Shown here piece by piece: positions 24,971-33,063 of a stretch of 64,000 bases of DNA. This stretch comes from Planctomycetota bacterium (GTDB lineage: Bacteria; Planctomycetota; UBA1135; GCA-002686595): positions 62,001-126,000 of the forward strand of contig NZBA01000035.1 in the NCBI GenBank assembly GCA_002686265.1. The letters are read 5' to 3'. Position 1 is the first letter of the stretch. Every line of letters starts with the position of its first letter. The notes under the pieces were generated by a model. The model searched no databases. It was not told the DNA's origin and saw only the letters and a program-made list of their open reading frames with translations. The position numbers and the translations under genes were made by a program.

Positions 24971-25714
24971 TCAGTCGCCGCCCAACAGGGACCCGATCAG
25001 GTTCCCGCCGCGCTTGACCTGGCCCTTGTTCGCCCCGGCGGCGGACATGATGCGGTCGGCAAAGCGCGAGAAGGGGGTGGTCTGCAGCCAGACCTTCCCC
25101 GGTCCGCTCAAGAGCGCGTAGAAGAGACCTTCGCCGCCGAAGACCATGCTCTTCACGCCCTTGATCATCTTGATGTCGTAGTCGACGCACTCCTGGAATC
25201 CCACGATGCAGCCCGTGTCCACGCGCAGGGTCTCGCCGGCGGCGAGGTCGCGCTCGACGATGTGGCCGCCGGCGTGAACGAAGCCCAGGCCATCGCCCGA
25301 GAGGCGCTGGAGGATGAAGCCCTCGCCACCGAAGAAGCCCGCTCCCAGCCGGCGCGTGAAGGCAACGGAGACCTCGATCCCGTCCGCGGAGCACAGGTAG
25401 GCGTCCCGCTGGCACAGGATCGGGCCCGTGGTCAGGTCAACCGGCATGATCTTGCCCGGGTAGGAGGCGGCGAAGGCGACCTCAGCTCGCTCACCGCCCT
25501 CGTTGGTGAAGGTCGTGATGAAGAAGTTCTCGCCACCCACCAGGCGCTTGAGCCCCTTCATCAGCCCGCCGCCGGTGGAGGTTGCCATCTCCACGCCCGT
25601 CTCCATGTACATCATCGCCCCCGGCTCGGCGCGCACGGCCTCGCTAGGGTCGAGGGTGACGATAACCGCCTGGAAATCGTCGCCCTCGAGTCGGTAGTCA
25701 ATTTGATCGGCCAT
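24971..25714 (-). CDS. AIM24/TIGR00266 family protein
   Basis: A 247-residue protein of the AIM24 (DUF124, TIGR00266) family. Characteristic segments are VRAEPGAMMYMETGVEM, LVGGENFFITTF, FFGGEGFILQRLSG and AGGHIVERDLAAGETLRVDTGCIVGF. These form a double-stranded beta-helix-like fold. The biochemical role is unknown. ATG 25714 follows an AAGGA Shine-Dalgarno; the upstream extension is not conserved-looking. It ends with a Gly/Leu-rich tail (GGNLIGSLLGGD). The gene is single, convergent with the lipoprotein gene. Confidence 0.88.
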   Translation of the reverse strand: MADQIDYRLEGDDFQAVIVTLDPSEAVRAEPGAMMYMETGVEMATSTGGGLMKGLKRLVGGENFFITTFTNEGGERAEVAFAASYPGKIMPVDLTTGPILCQRDAYLCSADGIEVSVAFTRRLGAGFFGGEGFILQRLSGDGLGFVHAGGHIVERDLAAGETLRVDTGCIVGFQECVDYDIKMIKGVKSMVFGGEGLFYALLSGPGKVWLQTTPFSRFADRIMSAAGANKGQVKRGGNLIGSLLGGD

Positions 25715-25857
25715 GATGGGGGTCCTTCGATCTCGGGGGGCTCCTCGCGCGCCGGTGAACTCCAAGGTCGCCCGGGACCAAGCAGCATAGCCTCTGCACT
25801 CCACCGTGCAGCGGAGAGGATGGACACGACTTGGGCAGGGAGCCCAGAATCAGAGGA

Positions 25858-26328
25858 ATGAACCTCGCTCTTCGTCGGTCACCGCCGAGAGGTGCGCAAG
25901 CCCTGCTCGCCACCGTCCTTGCCGCCGCCTGCGCCGCTCCGCCCGCGCCCGAGGAGCTCACCGCGGTCCTCTACGCCCAGCAGGAAGCGTGGAACGCAGG
26001 CGATCTCGAGGCCTTCGTCGAGCACGGCTACTGGCGCTCGGAGGGGCTGACCTTCTTCTCGGGTGGCGCGGTGACGCGCGGCTTCGGGCCCCTGCTCGAG
26101 CGCTATGAGCGCCGCTACCTCGGTGGCGGCGCCGCCATGGGCGAGCTCTCCTTCAGCGAGCTCGAACCCCTGGTACTGTCAGCCGACAGCGCGGTTCTGC
26201 GTGGAAGGTGGCGGCTCGTGTTCGCCGACGGCGAGCCCGCGGGCGGCCTCTTCACCCTCCTCCTGCGCAAGCTCGGCGGCCGCTGGCTCATCGTCCACGA
26301 CCACACCAGCAGCGACGGTCAGCCGTGA
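25858..26328 (+). CDS. Lipoprotein with SnoaL/DUF4440-like domain
   Basis: A 156-residue protein with an N-terminal lipoprotein signal (LLATVLAAAC). The mature part has the NTF2/SnoaL-like pattern: YAQQEAWNAGDLEAFVEHGYW at the start and FTLLLRKLGGRWLIVHDHTSS at the end, as in YybH/DUF4440 proteins. Such domains often bind small ligands or act as ketosteroid-isomerase-like enzymes; no catalytic residues can be assigned. The start ATG 25858 has AGAGG just before it. It converges with the MamK-like gene, 19 bases apart. Confidence 0.72.
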   Translation: MNLALRRSPPRGAQALLATVLAAACAAPPAPEELTAVLYAQQEAWNAGDLEAFVEHGYWRSEGLTFFSGGAVTRGFGPLLERYERRYLGGGAAMGELSFSELEPLVLSADSAVLRGRWRLVFADGEPAGGLFTLLLRKLGGRWLIVHDHTSSDGQP

Positions 26329-26347
26329 GCCTTCGAGCCAAGGCGCC

Positions 26348-27436
26348 CTACTTCAGCTTCTCCCAGAACTCCTCGGGCATGTCGTGCGCGATCTTCAAAG
26401 CGCCGTTCGCCCCGCCGTAGAGAGGCTCCTCGATGCGCGAGACCTTGCCGCCACCGAGGCGCTCGACCATCTCCCGCTCGATGGCGAGGTCGAGGCCCTT
26501 GATCTGGCTGCCGCCTCCGGCGAGCAGGACGCGCCCTTTGAGGCGCTCCTGGAACTCAGGGTCGAAGGAACCGACGAGCTTCCCTAGACCGTCGACGATC
26601 GGCGGGACGATGGCGCGGCTGGCGGCTTGGATTTCCGCGGTCATGTCGAACTCCGTGGGCTTGCCCGCGACGGGCAGGGTCACCAACACCGGCTGCATGA
26701 CCTCCGCGACACTCGAATGGCGCTCCTTGATGTCCTTCAGCATTCGGTCGGAGAACTGGGCGCCCGGGTGGTTCTCGCGGACGAGCTCGGCCAGCTTCCC
26801 GTCGACGAAGTCCCCGGCAGTCTCCAAGGTGATCTGATCGGTGTCCTCGGGCATCGTTCCGTGCATGCGGCACAGGTCGACGGTCCCCGCCCCGATGTCG
26901 ATCACGAGCACGTCGTCGAGCATGTCCTGGCCGTAGGCGACGGCGAATGGCTCCGAGCACAGCATGACCGAGTCGACGCAGTCGCGGGCGATACCCACGA
27001 TCGCGTTCTTACTGGTGATGCTCGCCTGGGCAGGTGCACCGATCACGGCGTACACCAGCTCGTCCTTGCGCGGGCGCGCACGGTGGATCGCCTCGATCAG
27101 GAGATCGCGCGCGGCGCGCAGGTTGCCCGCGTCCTCCGCCGAGCCCTCTTCGCTGGCCTTCAGGACGCCGTGCTCGAGTGGGCGGTAGAGGTCCAAGGAC
27201 AGCCGGTGCTCAATCGCGTCGTCGCCGTAGAGGACGTCCCGCTGGAGCAGCTTCTTGCTGACGACATCCTTGGGGTATCCGACGTAGGAGGCGAGAGTCA
27301 CGCGCACACCGTTGCTGGCGGCGACGGACGTCCGCGACGTGCCCAGGTCGATCCCGACGTACAGCACGCCGGCACTGGGCGACACGGGGGTCGCCGGCGG
27401 AGTCGTCGAGCTCTCTTCGGAGGGGGATTGGGACAT
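26348..27436 (-). CDS. MamK-like bacterial actin (MreB/Hsp70 ATPase fold)
   Basis: A 362-residue actin-fold protein. Phosphate-1 motif is GIDLGTSRT (residues 28-36), phosphate-2 VIDIGAGTVDLC, and adenosine-motif LLAGGGSQIKGL. Segments GYPKDVVSKKLL, PLEHGVL, DELVYAVIGAPA and SEPFAVAYG closely match my recall of magnetosome actin MamK rather than MreB, ParM or FtsA. MamK forms filaments that align magnetosomes. No other magnetosome gene is present, so it is a MamK-like actin of unknown role. Start ATG 27436 has an AAAGGA Shine-Dalgarno. It is 56 bases after a degenerate GGDEF gene, probably one operon. Confidence 0.8.
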   Translation of the reverse strand: MSQSPSEESSTTPPATPVSPSAGVLYVGIDLGTSRTSVAASNGVRVTLASYVGYPKDVVSKKLLQRDVLYGDDAIEHRLSLDLYRPLEHGVLKASEEGSAEDAGNLRAARDLLIEAIHRARPRKDELVYAVIGAPAQASITSKNAIVGIARDCVDSVMLCSEPFAVAYGQDMLDDVLVIDIGAGTVDLCRMHGTMPEDTDQITLETAGDFVDGKLAELVRENHPGAQFSDRMLKDIKERHSSVAEVMQPVLVTLPVAGKPTEFDMTAEIQAASRAIVPPIVDGLGKLVGSFDPEFQERLKGRVLLAGGGSQIKGLDLAIEREMVERLGGGKVSRIEEPLYGGANGALKIAHDMPEEFWEKLK

Positions 27437-27492
27437 GGTCCTTTGTTCGTTCTCGCGAGATTGGGGGCTACCAAGTCGGGGAGAAGCGGAAG

Positions 27493-28464
27493 TTACCCCG
27501 CCTCTTCCCGCTTCTCTCTCAGTTCCAGGTTGGCCTCGAACACCTTCGCCATCATGGCACGCTTCAGCTCCCGGTCCGCCTCCTCGGTGCCCAGGCCCTG
27601 AACGGTGCGGTAGAGCGACGCCACACCGGCGTCGAAGCCCTGGCGGGTGAGGGCGTTGCGCAGCTCTTCCTCGGTGATCTCGAGCCCTTCCGCCAGCTTC
27701 TCCATGCGGCGCGAGAGCGCGTCCATCTCCTCGCGGTGCTGCGAGACGAGGGTCTCCCGCTCCTCCTCCATTTTCTTGACGGCCAGAGCGAGGACCTCCT
27801 GCTCGTGGCCGCCGAAGTCGGGGACCTGCTGGCCCATCGACTCGAACATCTCCTGGACACGCTCGCTCAGCATGCGGTCCAGCATCGTCCCGATCTGCTC
27901 GAGGTCCGCCGGCACGGCTTGGGATGATGAGGTCAGAAGGGAATCCGGTGGTGAGTGGACCTCGGCCCGGTTGCCGCCGCCGGCGAAGGCCAATTCGAGC
28001 GCCTGCGCCGACTCGGCGAACAACTCCTCGAGGTCGGCGCTCGACCCCGCCTCGCGTTGGGCGATGCCGATGCTAAGGGTGATCTTGACCTCGGCCACGC
28101 CCTGGTGGAAGGAGAGGCGGGCGACCGCTTGGGTCAATCGCCCGGCAAGTGCGCGTCCGGCTTCCGTCGGCGTGTGCGGGAACAGCGCCAGGAACTGGCT
28201 GTCGACGACACACCCGAGCATGTCGCTCTCCCGCGTCACCGAGCACAGGACCCCGCCGACCTCCTCGAGGACGCGCTCACGGGACTCGAAGCCGTAGAGG
28301 TCGCCGAGCTGCTCGAGCCGGTCGACACAGACGCGCAGGAGCGTCAGCGGATAGGCGTAGCGACGCGCCCGATCACACTCCCCACGCATCAACTCGAGGA
28401 TCTCCTCCGTGGAGAAGAGCCCCTTCCCCGTGCGGGTGAAGTTGACGGAAGGAAACTGTGTCAT
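27493..28464 (-). CDS. Degenerate GGDEF-domain protein with helical C-terminus
   Basis: A 323-residue protein. Residues about 15-165 have the diguanylate cyclase fold pattern (RRYAYPLTLLRVCVDRLEQL, then VKITLSIGIAQ). The signature GG(D/E)EF is replaced by VDSQF (near residue 90), so it is unlikely to make cyclic di-GMP. The RxxD I-site is also not apparent. Residues about 195-323 are Glu/Lys/Arg-rich helices, likely a coiled coil (KKMEEERETLVSQHREEMDA). It may be a partner or regulator of the MamK-like filament encoded next. The promoter region contains a C12 tract (28573-28584). Confidence 0.75.
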   Translation of the reverse strand: MTQFPSVNFTRTGKGLFSTEEILELMRGECDRARRYAYPLTLLRVCVDRLEQLGDLYGFESRERVLEEVGGVLCSVTRESDMLGCVVDSQFLALFPHTPTEAGRALAGRLTQAVARLSFHQGVAEVKITLSIGIAQREAGSSADLEELFAESAQALELAFAGGGNRAEVHSPPDSLLTSSSQAVPADLEQIGTMLDRMLSERVQEMFESMGQQVPDFGGHEQEVLALAVKKMEEERETLVSQHREEMDALSRRMEKLAEGLEITEEELRNALTRQGFDAGVASLYRTVQGLGTEEADRELKRAMMAKVFEANLELREKREEAG

Positions 28465-28572
28465 GCGAGGATGGTTGCCCCTCGGCCCTATCGGCCCCTC
28501 TCCAAGGCCCTCTTGAGGGGTACGGGGCGCCCCTCTGGAACCAGGAGCATAGCGCCTGGACCGGGTTTCTTG

Positions 28573-28584
28573 CCCCCCCCCCCC
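28573..28584. repeat. Homopolymer tract of 12 C (G12 on the gene's strand)
   Basis: Twelve consecutive C at 28573-28584, about 110 bases upstream of the degenerate GGDEF gene start. Such tracts can vary in length by slippage. No promoter was placed around it, so its effect is unknown; sequencing error in the count is also possible. Confidence 0.6.
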
Positions 28585-28617
28585 GCTCTCCCGGCCCGGG
28601 AATCGCCCCCGCCGGCC

Positions 28618-29436
28618 TCAGCCTTCCTCTCCTTCAGGGGTCTGCAGCACCCGGCGGGTCAGCTCTCCGGTCAGGTGCTCGAAGGCGTCGTCGACGGAGT
28701 TCGAGCGGTGGAACAGAGACAGGTCATCGAGGCCGACGGTGCCGTGACGGACCATCGGCTCGATGTTCAAGACTTCGTCCCAGTAGTCGGTCCCATACAA
28801 CACGATCGGCATGGGCTTGGTGATCTTCTTCGTCTGCATGAGCGTGACGGTTTCCATGAACTCGTCCAACGTGCCGAACCCCCCGGGCATGATCACCATC
28901 GCCTTGGCCAAGTAGTTGAACCAGAACTTCCGCATGAAGAAGTAGTGGAACTCAAATGAGAGCCGGTGGGTGATATAGGGATTGTCGCTCTGCTCGAAGG
29001 GAACGGAGATGTTGAGGCCGACGTTCTCGCCCTTGGCCTCGGAGGCTCCGCGATTGGCCGCCTCCATGATCCCCGGCCCGCCGCCCGAGCAGATGACGAA
29101 CCGCCGCTCCGCGCTCTCCAGGCCCTTCGACCACTCCGTCAGCCGCCGCGCCAGCTCGCGCGCCTCCTCGTAGTAGCGCGACATCGCCAGCCGCGCCTCG
29201 GCGGCAGCCGGCTCGCCCTCGCCGGCGCGGGCGCGCTCCACACCCTCGAGCGCCTTCTCGCGGGAGAGGATCCGCGCCGAACCGAAGAACACGATGGTGT
29301 CCTTGACGTGGAACTCCTCGAAGCGTGCCCAGGGCTCGAGGTACTCCGCGAGGATGCGCAGGGAGCGCGCGTCAGGGGAGTTGAGGAAGGGCTGGTTGGC
29401 GTAGGCCTTGACAGCGCGATAGCGGCCTTCGGGCAT
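28618..29436 (-). CDS. LOG family protein (TIGR00730-type Rossmann fold)
   Basis: A 272-residue protein with the LOG signature PGGFGTLDEF followed by ETVTLMQTKK, and the earlier CSGGGPGIMEAANRGASEA motif. LOG proteins were first described as cytokinin-activating nucleoside 5'-monophosphate phosphoribohydrolases, and were long mislabelled lysine decarboxylases. It is longer than the typical 190-residue member, with about 70 extra N-terminal residues, as in the larger bacterial subgroup. ATG 29436 has weak upstream signals. The gene is upstream of the GGDEF/MamK pair, but the 153-base gap argues for a separate transcript. Confidence 0.88.
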   Translation of the reverse strand: MPEGRYRAVKAYANQPFLNSPDARSLRILAEYLEPWARFEEFHVKDTIVFFGSARILSREKALEGVERARAGEGEPAAAEARLAMSRYYEEARELARRLTEWSKGLESAERRFVICSGGGPGIMEAANRGASEAKGENVGLNISVPFEQSDNPYITHRLSFEFHYFFMRKFWFNYLAKAMVIMPGGFGTLDEFMETVTLMQTKKITKPMPIVLYGTDYWDEVLNIEPMVRHGTVGLDDLSLFHRSNSVDDAFEHLTGELTRRVLQTPEGEEG

Positions 29437-29636
29437 CTCGATTGGGCTCTGGAGGGGTCGGGGCGGGCGGCGCGGGCGGCGCAACCTCGGACCATGCGCC
29501 CGCCGCCACACCTTCCCGCAGGCCCCAGAAGGTATCGTGTGAGAGGGCGGGCGCCCGCTGAAATCAGCCCCTTCGGCGCGGCTCGGCCAACGCCCCAGTC
29601 GCGGGCGGCCCCCCGCCGACCGACACAGCCTCCGGC

Positions 29637-29939
29637 TCAGTCCAGCTCTTCTTCCTCACGGCGATTCGCCTTCTCCCGCGCCCGATCGAAGAGGGCGTCA
29701 AAGTGACTCGCACGGTCGCGCTCCTTCTCGAGCGCGGCGTCCAGCTTGTCCGACGCCTCCGCCGCGCGCTCGCTGACCTGGTCGGTCGCCGCATCCCAGC
29801 GCCCCGGGTCGACGCGCGCCTTGCCCTCTTCGTCTGCCTCACCGGGCGGAATCGCACGCAACACCGTGGAAGTTCGCACATCGACTGTGAGCTGATGCGC
29901 ACATCCAGGGCAGCGGACCTCGACTTGCTTCACGTCCAT
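29637..29939 (-). CDS. Small protein with N-terminal CxxC and charged helical tail
   Basis: A 100-residue protein. The N-terminus (VEVRCPGCAHQLTVDVRT) has one CPGC pair, so it may bind zinc only as a dimer or is a half zinc ribbon; the matching second pair is absent. Residues about 45-100 are highly charged and helical (EKERDRASHFDALFDRAREK). No family is recognised. The upstream region to 30113 shows no clear promoter. Its length and codon choice agree with a real gene, but no partner is evident. Confidence 0.6.
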   Translation of the reverse strand: MDVKQVEVRCPGCAHQLTVDVRTSTVLRAIPPGEADEEGKARVDPGRWDAATDQVSERAAEASDKLDAALEKERDRASHFDALFDRAREKANRREEEELD

Positions 29940-30113
29940 TCTTGTTCCTCGGCCTCGTTTCGACCTGCTAGCGTATCCGTTGTGTCGGACGGGGGAACTC
30001 CACTCGCCCGCCTCGCGTCCAGTCTGGTGTTGGGAACAGGGTCTGCAAGCCTTGGTAACCCAGACGCGCAGGATCGCTAGACAGTCCAGCAGGGGGCCCG
30101 GGGAGGAGCGAGG

Positions 30114-30293
30114 ATGGCACGAAGGTACAGGGAACTGGCTTGGACTATCGACGAATCACTACGACCAATCGAACCGACGGAGTTCGATCAGGGAGCGGCG
30201 CGAGTCGCACGCGGGCGGCGTTTCGAACGCGCCCTCGGGCGCACCCTGTGGCTGACGCTGATCGGCGTGGTGATCTACAACAGCCTGGCTTGA
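30114..30293 (+). CDS. Small single-pass membrane protein, 59 aa
   Basis: A 59-residue frame starting at ATG 30114, with a strong Shine-Dalgarno (GGAGGAG, 30101-30107 region) just upstream. Residues 1-40 are charged with many Arg (RRYREL, VARGRRFERA), then a hydrophobic segment LWLTLIGVVIYNSLA ends the protein. This suggests a tail-anchored or single-pass protein with a positive inner domain. It is too small to be found by usual length cutoffs. The flanking genes are an unrelated zinc-ribbon-like gene and a convergent amidohydrolase. No family is recognised. Confidence 0.6.
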   Translation: MARRYRELAWTIDESLRPIEPTEFDQGAARVARGRRFERALGRTLWLTLIGVVIYNSLA

Positions 30294-30501
30294 TCGTCGC
30301 GCCCTCCGCTCCCCCCCCTGCCTCGCTCCCCTGCACCGCGGGCCGACCCCCGTGTCGGCGCCCCAACGACGGCGGGCAGGACGAATCCACCGGCACGCTC
30401 CCCTGAGCTCGGCCGGCGCCCCCTCCTCGGCCCGTTTCCCCCACGCCACAACGCGCAGACGGCTTGCGCGCTAGGCCGCGAAGCCACATGAACGAAACGG
30501 G

Positions 30502-33063
30502 CTAGCGCGCCGCGTAGCGATCGCGAAGGCGCGTCTGGCGGTTGCCCAGATCGACCTGGCGGCCGTCGATGAACAGGTACACAACCCGCGTGGTCACCTC
30601 GAGCAGGTCGCCGTCGGTCACCAGTACATCCGCGATCTTGCCCGGCTCCAGACTGCCGATGCGGTCCGCGAGGCCGAGCGCCCGGGCGGGGTAGAGGGTC
30701 ACCGCGCGCAGAGCCTCCTCGCGAGGCAGGCCGAAGGCCACGGCCATGGCGGCGTGGTGGGCGAGGTTGCGCGTGTTCTGCGGGTCGTCGGCCATCAAGG
30801 CCACCTCCACGCCCCCGCGGTGCAAGACGGCCGGGTTGGCGTAGGCGCTGTCGTACGGATCGAAGCGCGAGCGCGGAATCGACAGCACGGGACCGACGAC
30901 GACACCCACGCCCGAACGCGCGATCGCATCGGCGACCTTCCAGCCCTCTCGCGCACCGAACAGGACGCAGTCGAGCTCCTCCTCGCTCGCAAAGCGCAGG
31001 GCCGAGAGGATCGTCTGGGCGTTGGTTGCGTGCAGGGCGATCCGGCCGCGGCCTCGTGCGTAGGGGGCGAGAGCCTCCAGGCGCGGATCGCCCGGCGGCG
31101 CCGGCGCGCCGGATGCCGCCGCCTCCTCGGCTATGTCCGCATGGCGCCGGGCACGGGCAAAGAGCTCCCGCAGGGCCGTGATGTCCTCGTGCTCTTCCTC
31201 GAGGTCCGCGTCGTTGGAGATGCGCGGGAAGTTGATGTGCAGCATCTCCCGGTCCTCGAACAGGAGCTCCTCCCAGGTATCGCCGTCGAGGTCGATCACG
31301 GCGGATTGGCCCAGGATCGGACCGCCTCCCTGCGGCGCGGTCTGGCAACGTGAGATCCCACCCGTGCGGGTCACGCCGATGTGCGCCGAAGCGGCGTTGA
31401 TCGACGCCGAGACCCGCAGATCCGGCTGGTTCCCTCCGATCTCCGAAGTGTCCATGGTGGAGGCGATCGCGCTGATCTCGCGCAGGCCGACATCGGTGTT
31501 GAGGGCGATCATCCCCGGCCACACATGGCGTCCCGTCCCATCGACGACGCGCGTTGCCGCCGGCAGGGCGACGTCGGTCCCCAGAGCGAGGATGCGCCCG
31601 TCCTGGAACAAGATCGTGCCGCCCTCGAAGGTCGGTGCGCCGGCGGGGTGGATCGTCGCGCCGGTGATCGCGATCGCCTGGCCCCCGGCGGAGTCCCAGG
31701 CCACCGGCTTCGCACCGGAGGGCTCGAGCGCACGGGGAGCGAGCGGCTGCGTGTCCAACCCGAAGGCGTCGCGGCGCTCGAACTCGATCTCCCCCTCGAC
31801 CATGGTCCAACGCACGCGCGCAAGCGACGAGAGCGGGGGGCCGTTCATGAGCACGAGATCCGCGTCCTTGCCGACCTCGATCGACCCGACCCGCTCCTCC
31901 AACCCGAGCTGGCGCGCGGGGTTGATCGTGACCAGGGCCAGGGCGCGCACGGGATCCAGGCCGGCGTGGCTAACCGACTTGGCCGCCTCACAGAACAGAC
32001 GCCGCACCAAGTCGTCGGAGTCGGAGTTCACCGAAGAGAGCACACCCGCCCTATCCATCATCGCCGCGTTGTGCGGGATCGCGTCGTAGGCCTCGATCTT
32101 GTAGGCCCACCAGTCGCTGAAGGTCGACCCGCCCACTCCGGCCTCGGCCATCTCGCGGGCGACTTTGTAACCCTCGAGTACGTGCTGGAGCGTGGCGAGG
32201 TGGAAGCCGAAGCGCTGGGCGGTGCGGATGATCATCAGGATCTCGTCCGCCCGGTAGCAGTGGCAGTGGACGTGGACCTCGCGCTCGAGGATCCCGCGCA
32301 AGGCATCAAGGCGCAGGTCGCGGCGCGGCGGAGGCGGCGACTCGCCCGCGGCGGTCGCGGCCTCGAAGGCCTCCCATTCGGCCGCGTACTCGCGCGCTCG
32401 CTCGAAAGCGCGGGCGTAGACCGCCTCGACACCCATGCGCGTGGCGGGGAAGCGCGAGGTGTTGCGTCCTGTGCGCGAGCGTTTGGGGTTCTCGCCCAGG
32501 GCGAACTTGATCCCGACCTGCGCCTGTTCCATCAAGAGCTCGTCGGCGCGTCGCCCCCAGCGCAGCTTGATGACCGCGTCCTGCCCGCCGATCGCGTTGG
32601 CTGAACCGTGCAGCAGGCGCGCGGTCGTCGTCCCGCCGGCGAGGGCGCGGTAGATCGTCAGATCCTCTGGGTTCACGACGTCGCGCATGGAAACCTCAGC
32701 CGAGATCGAGACGCTCCCCTCGTTGATGCCGCGCTCGATCGCCATGTGAGAGTGACAGTCGACCGCGCCGGGCACGAGGTGGCCGCCGGTGCCGTCGAGG
32801 ATGACGATCCCCTCTGGAATCTCGATCTCGCCGACCCCCGCGATCCGTCCATCGATCACCAGAACGTCGGCGGTGATCGGCGGGGCGACCGCCGAGTGGA
32901 CCGTCGCGCCCGTGATCGCGCAGTTGCCCCCGGTCTTCAGGCTCGGCTCGCGGTGCTCATCGAGCTCGACCGGATGGTCGTGATGCGCCTGCGCCCCCTC
33001 CGCCGCCATGACGATCAGGACAACGGTCAAACAGGCCGCCCCGAGCCCCCATGAGCGGATCAT
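30502..33063 (-). CDS. Secreted amidohydrolase-family protein with two tandem domains
   Basis: An 853-residue protein with a signal peptide (residues 1-26). The N-terminal amidohydrolase domain keeps the metal motif VDCHSHMAIE and later VHCHCYRADEI and VNSDSDD, so it is probably catalytic. A second amidohydrolase-like domain starts near residue 468 (IAITGATIHPAG) and lacks the HxH motif (GRHVWPGMIALNTDVG), so it is probably inactive. Such fused pairs occur in imidazolonepropionase-like secreted proteins. Substrate unknown. It overlaps the preceding gene as ATGA (33060-33063), so the two are coupled. Confidence 0.85.
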   Translation of the reverse strand: MIRSWGLGAACLTVVLIVMAAEGAQAHHDHPVELDEHREPSLKTGGNCAITGATVHSAVAPPITADVLVIDGRIAGVGEIEIPEGIVILDGTGGHLVPGAVDCHSHMAIERGINEGSVSISAEVSMRDVVNPEDLTIYRALAGGTTTARLLHGSANAIGGQDAVIKLRWGRRADELLMEQAQVGIKFALGENPKRSRTGRNTSRFPATRMGVEAVYARAFERAREYAAEWEAFEAATAAGESPPPPRRDLRLDALRGILEREVHVHCHCYRADEILMIIRTAQRFGFHLATLQHVLEGYKVAREMAEAGVGGSTFSDWWAYKIEAYDAIPHNAAMMDRAGVLSSVNSDSDDLVRRLFCEAAKSVSHAGLDPVRALALVTINPARQLGLEERVGSIEVGKDADLVLMNGPPLSSLARVRWTMVEGEIEFERRDAFGLDTQPLAPRALEPSGAKPVAWDSAGGQAIAITGATIHPAGAPTFEGGTILFQDGRILALGTDVALPAATRVVDGTGRHVWPGMIALNTDVGLREISAIASTMDTSEIGGNQPDLRVSASINAASAHIGVTRTGGISRCQTAPQGGGPILGQSAVIDLDGDTWEELLFEDREMLHINFPRISNDADLEEEHEDITALRELFARARRHADIAEEAAASGAPAPPGDPRLEALAPYARGRGRIALHATNAQTILSALRFASEEELDCVLFGAREGWKVADAIARSGVGVVVGPVLSIPRSRFDPYDSAYANPAVLHRGGVEVALMADDPQNTRNLAHHAAMAVAFGLPREEALRAVTLYPARALGLADRIGSLEPGKIADVLVTDGDLLEVTTRVVYLFIDGRQVDLGNRQTRLRDRYAAR

